A DNA stretch of 64,000 nt from Clostridium saccharoperbutylacetonicum N1-4(HMT). GTDB lineage: Bacteria; Bacillota; Clostridia; Clostridiales; Clostridiaceae. Numbering within the stretch: the stretch's first letter is position 1; every line of letters begins with the position of its first letter. Under the pieces are notes generated by a model, which was not told where the DNA came from, did no database searches, and was given only the letters and a program-made list of their open reading frames with translations. The stretch spans positions 5,579,001 to 5,643,000 of the forward strand of contig NC_020291.1 in NCBI RefSeq assembly GCF_000340885.1. Reading direction: 5' to 3'. The position numbers and the translations under genes are program-made. This document shows positions 46,501 through 56,567 of the stretch, piece after piece.

Positions 46501-46590
46501 AAAGCACTTTGAGTTAGATGACTCATACTTTACTTGGCTCACCTCTTCAGTTTGGCAAGTTAAAGTAGAAAAACTAGCTTAAAGTGCTTT
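46501..46590. terminator. Large branched hairpin, probable bidirectional terminator
   Basis: Outer arms AAAGCACTTTGA (from 46501) and TTAAAGTGCTTT (to 46590). Inside, ACTTTACTTGGC pairs with CAAGTTAAAGT and GAGTTAGATGACTC forms a small hairpin. A T tract follows on the plus strand. It lies between the CBS gene and the convergent XRE-TPR gene and is larger than a normal terminator. Confidence 0.65.
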
Positions 46591-46614
46591 TAATATACAC
46601 AGAATTGTACTTTA

Positions 46615-47880
46615 TTAAATTTTTTTATCTACAGCCAATGCTAAATTGTAATACTTTATAGAATCCTCTATATCTCCAAGTTTATAATACAATTTTCCCA
46701 TATCTACATATCGAGCTTTCCTTTGCTCCCTTGATCCAAATTTATAAAGTGAATCCAAAGATAAATTCATATATTTTTCTGCTTCACTATATAAATTCAT
46801 ATTTTGAAGAATTGTTCCCTTCAGATAATATGATTTTTCAATCAACTTTATGTTATTGGTAATAATAGCTGCATTTAAAGCTTCTTCTGCCATTTTATCA
46901 GCGATTTCATATTCCTTATTATCAATTAGTATTCCAGTACAATCATTTAAAAATTGAACGTTCTTTTCTACATTATCTCGTGGGAATATTTTAATTCCTT
47001 CTTGTATTTCAGCAATTGCTTTTTTTCTTTCATCAGCTTCAAAATAGTATTTTCCATAATTTCCATGAGATAGTGCTAATGAAATAGGATTATGTTTTTG
47101 ATATTCAAAGGCTTTCTTTTTATATTCATCAACACAGTCCTTTTTTAGTTTGATGCATACTGTTGCGTATATATGATAAACCTTACCTTTACTTTCATCA
47201 GTTTTAAGGCTATTAACGTATTCTATAATTTCAGATAAAATACTATACGCTTCCTCTGATTTTCCTATATTTTGATAACACAAAGCTTCATTATAACCTA
47301 TTAGGCAATACTCCGTCTTATCCATTTTTTCTTTTTGCTGCTGAAACATTTCTCTAAGCTTACTGTAATATGAAATTGCTTCAATATATTCTCCATTTTG
47401 AGAAAGATATCTTGCCATATCTTTAAAATATATAACAGTATTTTTATGTTTATTATTTCTTTGATATAAATCATAATATTGTGAAACTATTAATTGAATA
47501 TTTTCAACTTTATTTTCTTCTACATAATAAGAAAATAATATATGAATTAACTCAAATGCTAAATCATAAAATTTATATTTAATCGCATAACTTAAATTAT
47601 CTTTTAATTTATTTTCTGAATCATCATCACAGGCAATATTTTTTCTTATAATTTTTAAGTTATTTAATATTTGCTCATAAACATCTTCTGTTAAATAGTC
47701 TAAATCTATTTCTATTTTTTCAGCTATATATTTAAGTAACTCTTTATCTGCCTTAATTTTCCCATTTTCTATGCAACTCATTTTAGCAATTGAAATTTTG
47801 TGTCCACACAATTCTTTTAATGTAATACCTTTAAATATTCGAGCTCTTTTTATCTTTTCTCCAGTTGATAGTATTTCCAA
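46615..47880 (-). CDS. XRE-TPR regulator 1 (RRNPP-like)
   Basis: 421 aa from the TTG at 47880, after GGGTGATATTT; this gives the same LEILS...GEKIKRAR start as its neighbour. Residues 1-65 form an XRE helix-turn-helix. From about 75 to the end are six or more tetratricopeptide repeats. This plan is that of the RRNPP group, whose TPR part binds a small signalling peptide. It lies 28 nt downstream of a paralogue and is probably co-transcribed. I found no adjacent peptide precursor gene. Confidence 0.85.
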   Translation of the reverse strand: MEILSTGEKIKRARIFKGITLKELCGHKISIAKMSCIENGKIKADKELLKYIAEKIEIDLDYLTEDVYEQILNNLKIIRKNIACDDDSENKLKDNLSYAIKYKFYDLAFELIHILFSYYVEENKVENIQLIVSQYYDLYQRNNKHKNTVIYFKDMARYLSQNGEYIEAISYYSKLREMFQQQKEKMDKTEYCLIGYNEALCYQNIGKSEEAYSILSEIIEYVNSLKTDESKGKVYHIYATVCIKLKKDCVDEYKKKAFEYQKHNPISLALSHGNYGKYYFEADERKKAIAEIQEGIKIFPRDNVEKNVQFLNDCTGILIDNKEYEIADKMAEEALNAAIITNNIKLIEKSYYLKGTILQNMNLYSEAEKYMNLSLDSLYKFGSREQRKARYVDMGKLYYKLGDIEDSIKYYNLALAVDKKI

Positions 47881-47908
47881 AAATATCACCCATTTACTTA
47901 AAAATTTT

Positions 47909-49210
47909 TTAATTTTCTAGTTGTTCTGCTTCGTCAAACAATTTTACTCCCTGATCTAAATAATACGAAGCCTTTTCTACGTCCTTCTTAGATATAAAGT
48001 ATTTTCCAAGTCTCATGGATAATTCTCCTGCCTTAGTTAATCTTCCACTATTTTTTGCCAGTATATATGTATCAATTAATACATTTTCTGCCTGCTCAAA
48101 ATTTTCATCAATATTACACATAGTATATTCAATTAGCTTACAGTTAATAATCCTATCAACATCTTCATTTTTTATACTACTTTCAATATCTTTTAATATT
48201 TTGCTACATTCACCTGTATTTTTTAGTTTTAAATAACTTTTACAAATATCCATTAATATATCATTAACATGTCCAACTTTATTATAAATACTTACATTTC
48301 TAGATATCTCATAATGCTTAATAGATTCTTCTAGATCTCCTAATTCATAGAACAATTTACCCAAATTTTGTTCTATATTTACAATACTCTTATTGTATTG
48401 TATTTTTTTATATACTTCCAATGTTTTTTGGGAATACTTTAATGCATTTATTAAATCTCCCTTTTTATTAAACTCTTCTGCTAATTCAAATAAATTTCTT
48501 GCGTAGTCCTCATCATTATATATTTGTTGAAAACGCTTTTTTGACAAGTATGAATACTCTAATGCAGATTCCAAGTCTTCTATATTAAAATAAGTTCTAG
48601 CCATATTATAATATATTTCCCCTAATAAGAACTCATCTACAATATTATTGTCTAAATATACTTTTTCTGCTTGCTTTAAATAACTACTAGAAGAATGGTA
48701 TGCTTTAGATTCTAATGCTATGTTAGCTAAATTTAGAAAGGCTTTAATTATTTGCTCATAATTGTTATTTTTAACAAATATTACGTTCGCTGATAAAAAA
48801 AACTTCTGAGCCATTGGGAAATCTTTTTTATACATATACGACTTTGCTGTTATAAAATATATAATTGCTTTTCTATACTCTAAATTGTATTTTTCGCAAT
48901 AATATAACGCATTATCAATATATCTTTGTCCCTTTTCATAATCTCCTTGTAATATGCAGGATTCCCCTACCTGCTCATAATATAAACTTATCTTTTCAGC
49001 TTGGCTTTCTTCTGATTCCATTAAATACTCAACAGTAGTATTTAATGAATTAGCTAAATATTCTAATAAATCAACCGATGGATTTGAACGACTTGATTCT
49101 ACCAAGCTTATCTGTCCTGGAGTTATTCTGTCCTTAGCCAAATCCTTTAATGTCATATTTAATTCTTTTCTTCTTCTTTTAATTTTTTCTCCTAATGATA
49201 GAATTTCCAT
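47909..49210 (-). CDS. XRE-TPR regulator 2 (RRNPP-like)
   Basis: 433 aa, ATG after GAAGGA. Helix-turn-helix at 5-62 (LGEKIKRRRKELNMTLKDLA, then ISLVESSRSNPS), followed by TPR helices to the C-terminus with SKKRFQQIY and QNLGKLFYELGDLEESIKHY repeats. It is paralogous to the next gene; the second copy has diverged most in the DNA-binding helix, so targets may differ. Similar proteins in solventogenic clostridia tie peptide sensing to sporulation and solvent production, but here the cue is unknown. Confidence 0.87.
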   Translation of the reverse strand: MEILSLGEKIKRRRKELNMTLKDLAKDRITPGQISLVESSRSNPSVDLLEYLANSLNTTVEYLMESEESQAEKISLYYEQVGESCILQGDYEKGQRYIDNALYYCEKYNLEYRKAIIYFITAKSYMYKKDFPMAQKFFLSANVIFVKNNNYEQIIKAFLNLANIALESKAYHSSSSYLKQAEKVYLDNNIVDEFLLGEIYYNMARTYFNIEDLESALEYSYLSKKRFQQIYNDEDYARNLFELAEEFNKKGDLINALKYSQKTLEVYKKIQYNKSIVNIEQNLGKLFYELGDLEESIKHYEISRNVSIYNKVGHVNDILMDICKSYLKLKNTGECSKILKDIESSIKNEDVDRIINCKLIEYTMCNIDENFEQAENVLIDTYILAKNSGRLTKAGELSMRLGKYFISKKDVEKASYYLDQGVKLFDEAEQLEN

Positions 49211-49355
49211 TTTTTAATCCTTCTCTATTCAACAAATTATTTAAATATTTTTTTGCTTTTTTCTTATTATATCATAAATTTATAAAAAATTGCATAAAAA
49301 TATAAACATACCATAAATTTTATAATATCTCCTATATTCCTAATGTTTTATTTAT

Positions 49356-49410
49356 AAAAAAGCAAAATAAAAGGGTATGAAATTATTTCATCCCTTATAT
49401 TTTGCTTTTT
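49356..49410 (-). terminator. Terminator between the XRE-TPR pair and the small membrane protein
   Basis: Long arms AAAAAGCAAAAT...AAGGGTATGAAAT and ATTTCATCCCTTATATTTTGCTTTTT form a near-complete stem with a T run on either strand. It ends the gene at 49425. Confidence 0.85.
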
Positions 49411-49424
49411 TATTTTTCAACTTT

Positions 49425-49598
49425 TTATTTCATCCAACCTTGAATCCCATGATAAGTTGACTCAGCCACATCTCTCATTCTTCTTCCTGCTCTTTTCATT
49501 GTTCGTTGAGTTCTTCTATCATGATATGGCATCATGGCCATATCAACAGCAACTCCTATTAAAATCCCTGCTACCATTCCCTTTGAAAATCTTTCCAT
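49425..49598 (-). CDS. Small YtxH-like membrane protein
   Basis: 57 aa from the ATG at 49598, after AGAGGTG. One hydrophobic segment at 5-25 (GMVAGILIGVAVDMAMM), then a basic tail rich in Arg (HDRRTQRTMKRAGRRMRD). The plan resembles YtxH-type stress proteins, but is short. Single gene with its own terminator. Confidence 0.72.
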   Translation of the reverse strand: MERFSKGMVAGILIGVAVDMAMMPYHDRRTQRTMKRAGRRMRDVAESTYHGIQGWMK

Positions 49599-49706
49599 AA
49601 ATAACACCTCTTTAATAAAATTAATTCATTTTCTACAAGTAGGTTGTGTATTAATTATGAAGTTATTCAAGTTAATTTTTCCCAAATATATTTATATCCA
49701 ATAACT

Positions 49707-50657
49707 TTAATTATAATTATTTAATAAATATAAAATTAAAGCTTCTTTTTCCTTACTTAAAAGTTTTGAGATCGCCTTTTTCCCATCCTTACAGTTATTT
49801 TTATATAAATCTATAATTTGATTGAACTTAATTTCACGATCAAGTTCTTCATTATTTTTTTGTACACTAATATCTTGATTTAAATCACTATCTTCATTAT
49901 TACCAATAAGAATAATATTATCTGTACAATTTGGCGCTAAGCTTAAAATTTCAGTTTTTGCATTGGCATTAGATACTTTTATTGTATTTTTCTTCAACCA
50001 TTTTTCAACAACCCTATCAGAAGTTATCCCTAAACATTCTTTGCACTTTTCATCAACTAGTTCATTAAATAAATCACCAGTATGACTATCTACCTTTACG
50101 AAAATAATATCAATTCCAGATTTCATTAAGGTCTGCATTTTCTCATAATATCCAACTGAGGATTCTTCCTTTCGTTCCCATGCACCAGTTGCATGATGAG
50201 CAATCCCCTCATAGTCATGAAATAACACAATTTTAGTTTGGCCTTGACTTAAAGCATATTCCACTGCTCTAACAGCTCCTTTAAGTTCCCCTGCAATCTG
50301 CCTTATATTCCTTTCTGATGTATCATTTTCTGCATTACTTTCTATATATTCCACAACATCATTATTGACGCAAACTATTCCATATGAATATCTTCCATCT
50401 GAAGAGTTATAACTACCATCTACATAAGCATGAAGACAATCTTTAGGATAATTTTCATCACTCTTTTTTAACATTCTATTGCCTTCATTTAAATATAACT
50501 TTGCATCATCAATACTTTCAAAGCTCTTATATTTCGCTCCCTTTACCCCTTTTACATATTTTAAACACTCATCCCAGGTGTTAACTATAATATTTTCTAT
50601 CTTTTTATTATTTTTTGCATCAAAGCCATATTGTATTGCATAAACTTTCTTTGCCAT
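49707..50657 (-). CDS. Viroplasmin-RNase H1 family ribonuclease
   Basis: 316 aa. Residues 2-55 form a viroplasmin-like hybrid-binding domain (KVYAIQYGF...WDECLKYVKGVKGAKYKSF). Residues 78-215 form the RNase H fold with Asp in AYVDGSYN, Glu in AGELKGAVRAVEYA, Asp in LFHDYEGI and a final acidic site near VDSHTGD/NELVDEKC. It cuts RNA in RNA-DNA hybrids. The extra 95-residue charged C-terminal tail is unusual for the family and ends in a helical KAISKLLSKEKEALILYLL segment. Confidence 0.88.
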   Translation of the reverse strand: MAKKVYAIQYGFDAKNNKKIENIIVNTWDECLKYVKGVKGAKYKSFESIDDAKLYLNEGNRMLKKSDENYPKDCLHAYVDGSYNSSDGRYSYGIVCVNNDVVEYIESNAENDTSERNIRQIAGELKGAVRAVEYALSQGQTKIVLFHDYEGIAHHATGAWERKEESSVGYYEKMQTLMKSGIDIIFVKVDSHTGDLFNELVDEKCKECLGITSDRVVEKWLKKNTIKVSNANAKTEILSLAPNCTDNIILIGNNEDSDLNQDISVQKNNEELDREIKFNQIIDLYKNNCKDGKKAISKLLSKEKEALILYLLNNYN

Positions 50658-50760
50658 TCCCTTCTCCCTTTCACTTCCTCTTTTAATTCACAAAAATACT
50701 TTATCTACAAGTATATCCGATTTTCTTATACATAAACTTTCTGTATTTTATAATATATAT

Positions 50761-51723
50761 TTATAATGTAGATAATTCTGACACCACTTGACATAATTTA
50801 TCTACATTTTTTGCCTTTGTAAAATTAGCTAAATAATCAACACCACTTTTTATTACTAAAATCAACTCATTCTTTCCTTGCCAATTTTCTACGATAACAT
50901 TTATAGGAACATCATTAAAAACTTTATCTAATGCAAAAAATGCAGCTCCAATTTCATCAATTGCACCTATAAATGGTATTTTATTAGGTATTATGTCCGT
51001 CGGAAGTGTTATATATCCAATTGATATCGACATTATTAACTTCGTCTTTATAGGCACTCGCTTATCTTTCATCAATCTATAAATAAGAGAAATTATATCT
51101 GGTAATATAAAAATATAATCTTTATATATTTTTGTTTCATCAGGCAACTTGTCCAATAAAATTTCTCTGCCTTTAGAATAATTATCCTCAACTTTACTCA
51201 CAAGTTTTAAATCAAAATCTTCTTGTTCTTGACTTTTTTCTACAACTTCTGCTTCAACTTTTTTTACTAATGTTCCCGCTATTGAAATATTAAGATCCTT
51301 TGCTTCGACAAATACTTCTGTTTTTTTAATAAATATATCCTCAACAATTAAATCTACAAATGGTACATCCTTAAGGATGGTACTTATATTTATTGTTACT
51401 TTATCCTTATTGCTACTTATTCCATATTCTTTAAATGCTTTTACTAATTGCTTTAATGCAAGACTTCTAAAAATTCTAAAAACTCCACAATTAATAATTT
51501 TCATTTTTGATATTCTTGCAGTAATTTTATTATGAACACATTCTATCAATTCAGCTTTTACATAAAAATCCATTGTTATGCCTTTTTTAAAGGTTCCTTC
51601 TAATATTATTCCATCATCAATAGATACTTTTTTCAAATCTAATCCATTTATTTTAACAAACTCGTTAATAATACTCAATATGTCATTTCCAAGTAATTTA
51701 ACTTTTACTTCAGATATGTTCAT
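50761..51723 (-). CDS. DUF1232 (YkvA-like) protein with long N-terminal part
   Basis: 320 aa, ATG after AAAGGAG. The C-terminal DUF1232 region, about 215-260, reads KLIMSISIGYITLPTDIIPNKIPFIGAIDEI, a hydrophobic hairpin typical of the family. The N-terminal 170 residues are a strand-rich domain repeated twice in style (MDFYVKAELI, VNISTIL) and unknown to me. No signal peptide. Function of DUF1232 proteins is not known. Single gene. Confidence 0.8.
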   Translation of the reverse strand: MNISEVKVKLLGNDILSIINEFVKINGLDLKKVSIDDGIILEGTFKKGITMDFYVKAELIECVHNKITARISKMKIINCGVFRIFRSLALKQLVKAFKEYGISSNKDKVTINISTILKDVPFVDLIVEDIFIKKTEVFVEAKDLNISIAGTLVKKVEAEVVEKSQEQEDFDLKLVSKVEDNYSKGREILLDKLPDETKIYKDYIFILPDIISLIYRLMKDKRVPIKTKLIMSISIGYITLPTDIIPNKIPFIGAIDEIGAAFFALDKVFNDVPINVIVENWQGKNELILVIKSGVDYLANFTKAKNVDKLCQVVSELSTL

Positions 51724-51897
51724 GATATTTTTGTCTCCTTTTATTTACGCCAAAAATTATTTCCTGATATTTCAAATTAATCCGAATTTAAATTATTCAT
51801 CATAATTTTTCTAATCCTATTAAAAAGTATACCTTATTTTTATAGATTATTAAAGATATTCTCCAAATAATACTTATAATCCAAAGCAATAAAATTA

Positions 51898-51964
51898 GCA
51901 GATTATAATAATTTCAACTAACTCTAGATATAATCTATAAGTACGTATCAATTAAAATAATCTG
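51898..51964 (-). terminator. Inverted repeat after metQ
   Basis: GCAGATTATAATAATT and AAAATAATCTGC (51898-51964) form a stem with a long AT-rich loop. It lies just after the metQ stop and may act as terminator. The rest of 51724-51991 is AT-rich with no gene. Confidence 0.5.
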
Positions 51965-51991
51965 CCATCAAAAATAACTTAAAATCTTATA

Positions 51992-52822
51992 CTAAAATAC
52001 TGGTATTACTGAACCATTGTATTCTTTTTCTATAAAGGCTTTAACTTCAGGTGAAGTCATTGCTTTTACTAAAGCTTTTATCTTATCTTTATCTTGATTT
52101 CCGTCTTTTACAACAACAATATTTGCATAAGGTTTAGCAGCATCTGAATTCTTATCTTCAATTATTATTGCATCTTTTGCAGGATTGAATTTAGCTTCTA
52201 TAGCATAGTTTCCGTTAATTACAGCTGCATCAATATCATCTATAGCTCTTGGAACTGCTGCTGCTTCTAATTCATTAAATTTTAATTTTTTAGGATTTTC
52301 TGTAATATCTTTTGGTGTAACTAATTCACCATCTTTGATTTTTATTAATCCTTTTCCTGCTAATAACTTTAATGCTCTAGCTTCATTTGAAGGATCGTTA
52401 GGAACTGCTATTGTAGCACCTTCTTTAAGATCATCTAAGCTTTTTATTTTCTTAGAATATAAGCCCATTGGTTCTAAATGAATAGCTCCAACTGAAACTA
52501 AGTGATATCCTTTTTCTTTATTTTGTGTATTTAAATAAGGTGTATGTTGGAAGAAGTTTGCATCTAATGAACCTTCTTCAACTGCAGTATTTGGTTGATT
52601 ATAGTCATTAAATTCTGTTACTTCAACAGTATATCCTTCTTTTTCAAGCAATGGTTTTGCTATATTTACTATTTCTTCATGTGGCTTTGGAGTAACTCCA
52701 ATTTTTATTACCTTATCATTCTTAGAATCTTTACTTGCTGATGTAGATGCGCCCCCACATCCTACCAATCCTAATGCGACAACTCCTGCTAATACTACTG
52801 ATATAATTGATTTTTTTTTCAT
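51992..52822 (-). CDS. metQ: Methionine-binding lipoprotein MetQ
   Basis: 276 aa. Signal peptide with lipobox LVGCGG (Cys near 22). The NlpA/MetQ fold has IGVTPKPHEEIVNIAKPLLE, FFQHTPYLN and VPNDPSNEARALKLL. It captures methionine outside the cell for MetNI. It lies 12 nt after metI, last in the metNIQ operon, behind a SAM-I riboswitch, so it is expressed when S-adenosylmethionine is low. Confidence 0.94.
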   Translation of the reverse strand: MKKKSIISVVLAGVVALGLVGCGGASTSASKDSKNDKVIKIGVTPKPHEEIVNIAKPLLEKEGYTVEVTEFNDYNQPNTAVEEGSLDANFFQHTPYLNTQNKEKGYHLVSVGAIHLEPMGLYSKKIKSLDDLKEGATIAVPNDPSNEARALKLLAGKGLIKIKDGELVTPKDITENPKKLKFNELEAAAVPRAIDDIDAAVINGNYAIEAKFNPAKDAIIIEDKNSDAAKPYANIVVVKDGNQDKDKIKALVKAMTSPEVKAFIEKEYNGSVIPVF

Positions 52823-52834
52823 ATTTCTTTCCCC

Positions 52835-53473
52835 CTATTTTGATAATTTATTATAAAAATAATTGCCTAAAACTTGTAGTCCTTGTACTACTATAATTAA
52901 AACAATACATGTTACTACCATATAATCTGTTTGGAATCTTTGATATCCATAGCTTATAGCTACTTGACCAAGTCCTCCACCACCAATTGTTCCTGCCATT
53001 GCAGAATACCCAACAATACTTATTATTGTAAGAGTAATTCCTGAGGCTATTGAAGGAATTGCTTCCTTAAGCATAACCTTAAAAATAATTTGAGTATTTG
53101 ATGCTCCAAAAGACTTAGCTGCCTCAATTATTCCTTTATCAACTTCTCTAAGAGCTGATTCAATAATTCTTGCTACAAAAGGAGCTGCTGCAATTGTAAG
53201 TGGAACAATAGCTGCTTCTGTACCTATTGATTTACCAGCAATAAACCTAGTTAAAGGTATAATAGCTACCATGAGTATAATAACTGGGAAACTTCTTAAT
53301 ATGTTAATTATTAAATCTAAAACTGAATAAACAATTTTGTTAGGTTTTAATCCATCTTTTGCAGTAACCGTCAATATTATTGCAGGTATAAACCCTAAGA
53401 TTAATGAACCAAGAGTTGATGCAAAAACCATTTCTAACGTCTCAATCAAAGCTTTTCCTATTACATCACTCAT
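52835..53473 (-). CDS. metI: Methionine ABC transporter permease MetI
   Basis: 212 aa, five membrane helices, and the EAA loop EAAKSFGASNTQIIFKVMLKEAIPS near 125-150 that docks on the ATPase. The start ATG overlaps the metN stop by one base. It forms the channel of the MetNIQ importer. Confidence 0.95.
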   Translation of the reverse strand: MSDVIGKALIETLEMVFASTLGSLILGFIPAIILTVTAKDGLKPNKIVYSVLDLIINILRSFPVIILMVAIIPLTRFIAGKSIGTEAAIVPLTIAAAPFVARIIESALREVDKGIIEAAKSFGASNTQIIFKVMLKEAIPSIASGITLTIISIVGYSAMAGTIGGGGLGQVAISYGYQRFQTDYMVVTCIVLIIVVQGLQVLGNYFYNKLSK

Positions 53474-54444
53474 TATTCAATCACCTCCAATAGAATATCT
53501 TTATTTTTAAGGTATTCCATAACCTTATCTTTATCTTTTTCATTTATATTTATTACAAGCCCACCTAATACTTCACTTCTAAATTTTTCAAGTTTGCCCC
53601 AAACAATTGAAAAATCTATTTCCAATTCCCGTGCCATCTTTGTAATTAGTGCATTTTCTGAAGAATCACTTGGGAAAAATAATTTAATGTTAACTCCTTC
53701 GTTTGGCAATATTTCTTCATCTTCATCATCCTCACCCAAGAATTTCTTCAATGATTTTCCTGGTTTTAAGAATAAATCTTCTGCTCTTCCTTCAGCTTTT
53801 ATTTTACCGCCATCTAATAATGCAACTTTTTCACAAATTTCCTTTATAACTTCCATTTGGTGAGTAACTACTACTATAGTTATTCCCAATTCTTTATTTA
53901 TTTTAGAAAGTAATGCTAAAATGTCTTTTGTGATTTTCGGATCTAAAGCTGAAGTTGCTTCATCACAAAGTAATATTTTTGGATCTAGTGCTAATGCTCT
54001 TGCTATTGCTACTCTTTGCTTTTGCCCACCACTAAGCTCTGATGGTTTACTATCTTTTTTATCTTTTAAGCCAACTAAATCTAGTAATCTCGATACCTTG
54101 TCCATAATTTCATTCTTACTGTATCCCCAGACTTCCAGAGGAAGCGCAACATTATCAAATACATTTTTTCTTTGCATAAGATTGAAATTTTGAAAGATCA
54201 TACCTAAATCTTTTCTAAACTCTCTAAGACTTTTACCTTCTAATGAAGAAACTTCTTTCCCCATTACATTTACTGATCCTCCATCATAAGATTCAAGTCC
54301 ATTTATACATCTAAGCAAAGTTGATTTTCCTGCACCACTATGCCCTATTATTCCATATATTTCGCCTTCTTTAATATCTAATGTTACATCTTTTATAACT
54401 TGTGTTTGTCCATAATTTTTAACTACGTTTTTAATTTCTATCAA
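53473..54444 (-). CDS. metN: Methionine ABC transporter ATP-binding protein MetN
   Basis: 323 aa, TTG start with AGGAGG about 10 nt before. Walker [10 protein letters not shown] near 36, signature [16 protein letters not shown] near 140, Walker [13 protein letters not shown]. The C-terminal 80 residues are the regulatory NIL domain that binds methionine and slows transport when it is plentiful. A Glu/Asp-rich insert (DEDDEDEE) precedes that domain. First gene of the operon. Confidence 0.95.
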   Translation of the reverse strand: MIEIKNVVKNYGQTQVIKDVTLDIKEGEIYGIIGHSGAGKSTLLRCINGLESYDGGSVNVMGKEVSSLEGKSLREFRKDLGMIFQNFNLMQRKNVFDNVALPLEVWGYSKNEIMDKVSRLLDLVGLKDKKDSKPSELSGGQKQRVAIARALALDPKILLCDEATSALDPKITKDILALLSKINKELGITIVVVTHQMEVIKEICEKVALLDGGKIKAEGRAEDLFLKPGKSLKKFLGEDDEDEEILPNEGVNIKLFFPSDSSENALITKMARELEIDFSIVWGKLEKFRSEVLGGLVININEKDKDKVMEYLKNKDILLEVIE

Positions 54445-54536
54445 AACACATTTTCCTCCTTTGACTTTGTTTTGTTAGTATCCGGATAACTAAGGTATTT
54501 AAATCAACAAATATTTAAATACCTCAAAACAAAAGC

Positions 54537-54701
54537 GCCAGAGAATAAATCTCCAGCGCATAAACATCACTTAAATTTATCCTCTCATCTATCAGCTAAA
54601 TTGCTGCTGGAATTAGCACCATATAAATATTGATTATAAACCAATATTTCGGTTGCCGGGTTTCAAAGGGCCAGTCCCTCCACCACTCTTGATAAGATAT
54701 C
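54537..54701 (-). promoter_or_regulatory. SAM-I (S-box) riboswitch controlling metNIQ
   Basis: The aptamer at about 54583-54701 starts CTTATCAAGAGTGGTGGAGG, with GGACTGGCCC, GAAACCCGGCAACC and GGTGCTAATTCCAGC following, all hallmark SAM-I sequences. A terminator GCGCTGGAGATT...CTCTGGCGCTTTTG lies at about 54537-54562. High SAM should favour the terminator and shut the methionine importer. Confidence 0.97.
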
Positions 54702-54728
54702 AGATTATTTTATTTAGTTACTTATCTG

Positions 54729-54757
54729 ATTATATAAGTATTCTTTCTTTTTGTCAA
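54729..54757 (-). promoter_or_regulatory. Promoter of the metNIQ unit
   Basis: Consensus TTGACA (54752-54757) and TATAAT (54729-54734), 17-bp spacing, about 25 bp before the riboswitch aptamer. Confidence 0.88.
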
Positions 54758-54880
54758 CTTCTAAATAATAACCTTCAAATCATTTTAATCCATAGTATAT
54801 TAATCGGATTAGTATTATTATAAACAATTTTCATTTCTATTGCAATATCTTATTAATATTTTTAAGTAATTAACAACAAT

Positions 54881-54915
54881 AAAAGTGTCAGAAAAATCAT
54901 TCTAACACTTTTATT
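54881..54915 (-). terminator. Terminator of the 5'-nucleotidase gene
   Basis: Stem AAAAGTGTTAGAA/TTCTGACACTTTT on the minus strand, with a T-rich tail, directly after the stop at 54930. Confidence 0.8.
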
Positions 54916-54929
54916 TTAATAATAATATT

Positions 54930-56567
54930 TTAAGCTGCTTTTTGAATAAGATTACTTACTGCTCCAGATAAATTAACCATTCTTGGAACATCTTTATTAG
55001 TTATTGTATTGTTACCATTTCTGTTCTTATTATATTTACACCAATCAATTAGTGCATCTCTAACTACAACATGAGTATCATTTTTAACATCTAATCCACC
55101 ATACTTTGTGAATGCAGTAAAGGAATCTCCACCTTGCGCTACGAAATCTGGAACTGCTACAGTTAACATCTCATTATCTTTAATTGTTCTTCCATTTTCT
55201 CTTGTAATATCTTTCACTCTTTGACCTGTTGGAAGTTTTGAATCATAAGTAAAATTAATACCAGATACTTGCAATCCCTTGCTATTATCTGCTACAGCCT
55301 GCTCTAAAACTTCTTTTATTTGAGCCTTTGTCATTTTTAATTTATAAAGTGTATTATCAAAAGGCATAAATTGCCACATTGTTCCTACTGTTATATTTCC
55401 TTGAGGTATGTCAATTCTAAGACCTCCATTATTTTGAAAGCCTACATCAGCTCTAACTGCATCTTTTGTAACATCAGATGCCCAATTTCCTAAAACTGAT
55501 GACCCATATGGAGTATTGTTTAATTTTCTTGTTAATTCTTTATCTGTATTGTATCCAATAACTTCACTTGTAATTGGATCTATTAGTTTATTAGCATCAT
55601 TTACAATTTTATCAACATTAATATCTGTTTGTTTTACAACAGCTTTATATCCTTTTTCATTATCTAAAGCTACGTAACTTGTATCAAGCTTTGGTGCTTC
55701 AAATGCAATTTTTTTATCACTAGTTATATTAAATTTAGCATCAATATATCCTTTACCATTAGATGCTCCAATATATACTGGAATTTTAGTAGTTGTAGCT
55801 ATCGCTGCAGTTTTTGTATGACTATGTCCACCAAATACTGCATCTACATTTTGAAGCTTATTAGCCAAGTCAAATACTGGTCCTGTTGCATTATCCCCTT
55901 TATCTCCTTCATGAACTAATGCAATTGTTACATCTGCTAATTTATCTTTTTTAATTTGTGCTGCAACTGAATTAATTTCATTTGCAAGATCTTTGAATTC
56001 ATAATCTTTTACATATTTAGGTGATACACTTGTTTCTGTTTCAAGTGTTATTCCTCCAATAATTGCTATTTTAACCCCATCTTTAGTTATGATTTTATAA
56101 GGTTCAAATACTCTCTTACCAGTTTTATCATATAAATTACTACAAACTATCGAATAAGCTGCCCCCTTCATAGTTGTATCAATAGTTGTATCTAATCCCC
56201 AATCAAATTCATGGTTTCCAAGGGCTGTTACTTCCATTCCAACCTTTGACATAACTTGTTGGACTGGAACCCCTTTCATAATGTTCGATACAGCAGAACC
56301 TTGGTATAAGTCTCCACCACCTATGATTAAAGTTCTATCAGGATTTGATTTTTTTACATTTTCTATTCTATCAGCTAAAACTCCTGCAACTGGATTTCCA
56401 GAAGAATCCTTTAAGGTTCCGTGAAAATCTGTTACTTCAATAATATCAAATGTTTTTCCATTATCCGCAGCATAACCTATAATTGGAAAAGCACTGAACA
56501 ATGTAATTGCCAAAAATAAACTAGTTATAAAAGCTATACTTTTTTTAGTTATTAATGTTTTTCTCAT
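54930..56567 (-). CDS. Secreted 5'-nucleotidase / 2',3'-cyclic phosphodiesterase
   Basis: 545 aa from the ATG at 56567, after AGGGGGAG. Signal peptide at 1-32 ending near GYAADN. The metallophosphatase domain has VTDFHGT, GGGDLYQGS, ALGNHEFDWG and FGGHSHTKT, which hold two metal ions. The C-terminal 5'-nucleotidase domain has NNGGLRIDIPQGN and FDNTLYKLKMT. It releases phosphate from external nucleotides. No sortase motif or wall anchor is present, so it is probably secreted free. Confidence 0.93.
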   Translation of the reverse strand: MRKTLITKKSIAFITSLFLAITLFSAFPIIGYAADNGKTFDIIEVTDFHGTLKDSSGNPVAGVLADRIENVKKSNPDRTLIIGGGDLYQGSAVSNIMKGVPVQQVMSKVGMEVTALGNHEFDWGLDTTIDTTMKGAAYSIVCSNLYDKTGKRVFEPYKIITKDGVKIAIIGGITLETETSVSPKYVKDYEFKDLANEINSVAAQIKKDKLADVTIALVHEGDKGDNATGPVFDLANKLQNVDAVFGGHSHTKTAAIATTTKIPVYIGASNGKGYIDAKFNITSDKKIAFEAPKLDTSYVALDNEKGYKAVVKQTDINVDKIVNDANKLIDPITSEVIGYNTDKELTRKLNNTPYGSSVLGNWASDVTKDAVRADVGFQNNGGLRIDIPQGNITVGTMWQFMPFDNTLYKLKMTKAQIKEVLEQAVADNSKGLQVSGINFTYDSKLPTGQRVKDITRENGRTIKDNEMLTVAVPDFVAQGGDSFTAFTKYGGLDVKNDTHVVVRDALIDWCKYNKNRNGNNTITNKDVPRMVNLSGAVSNLIQKAA

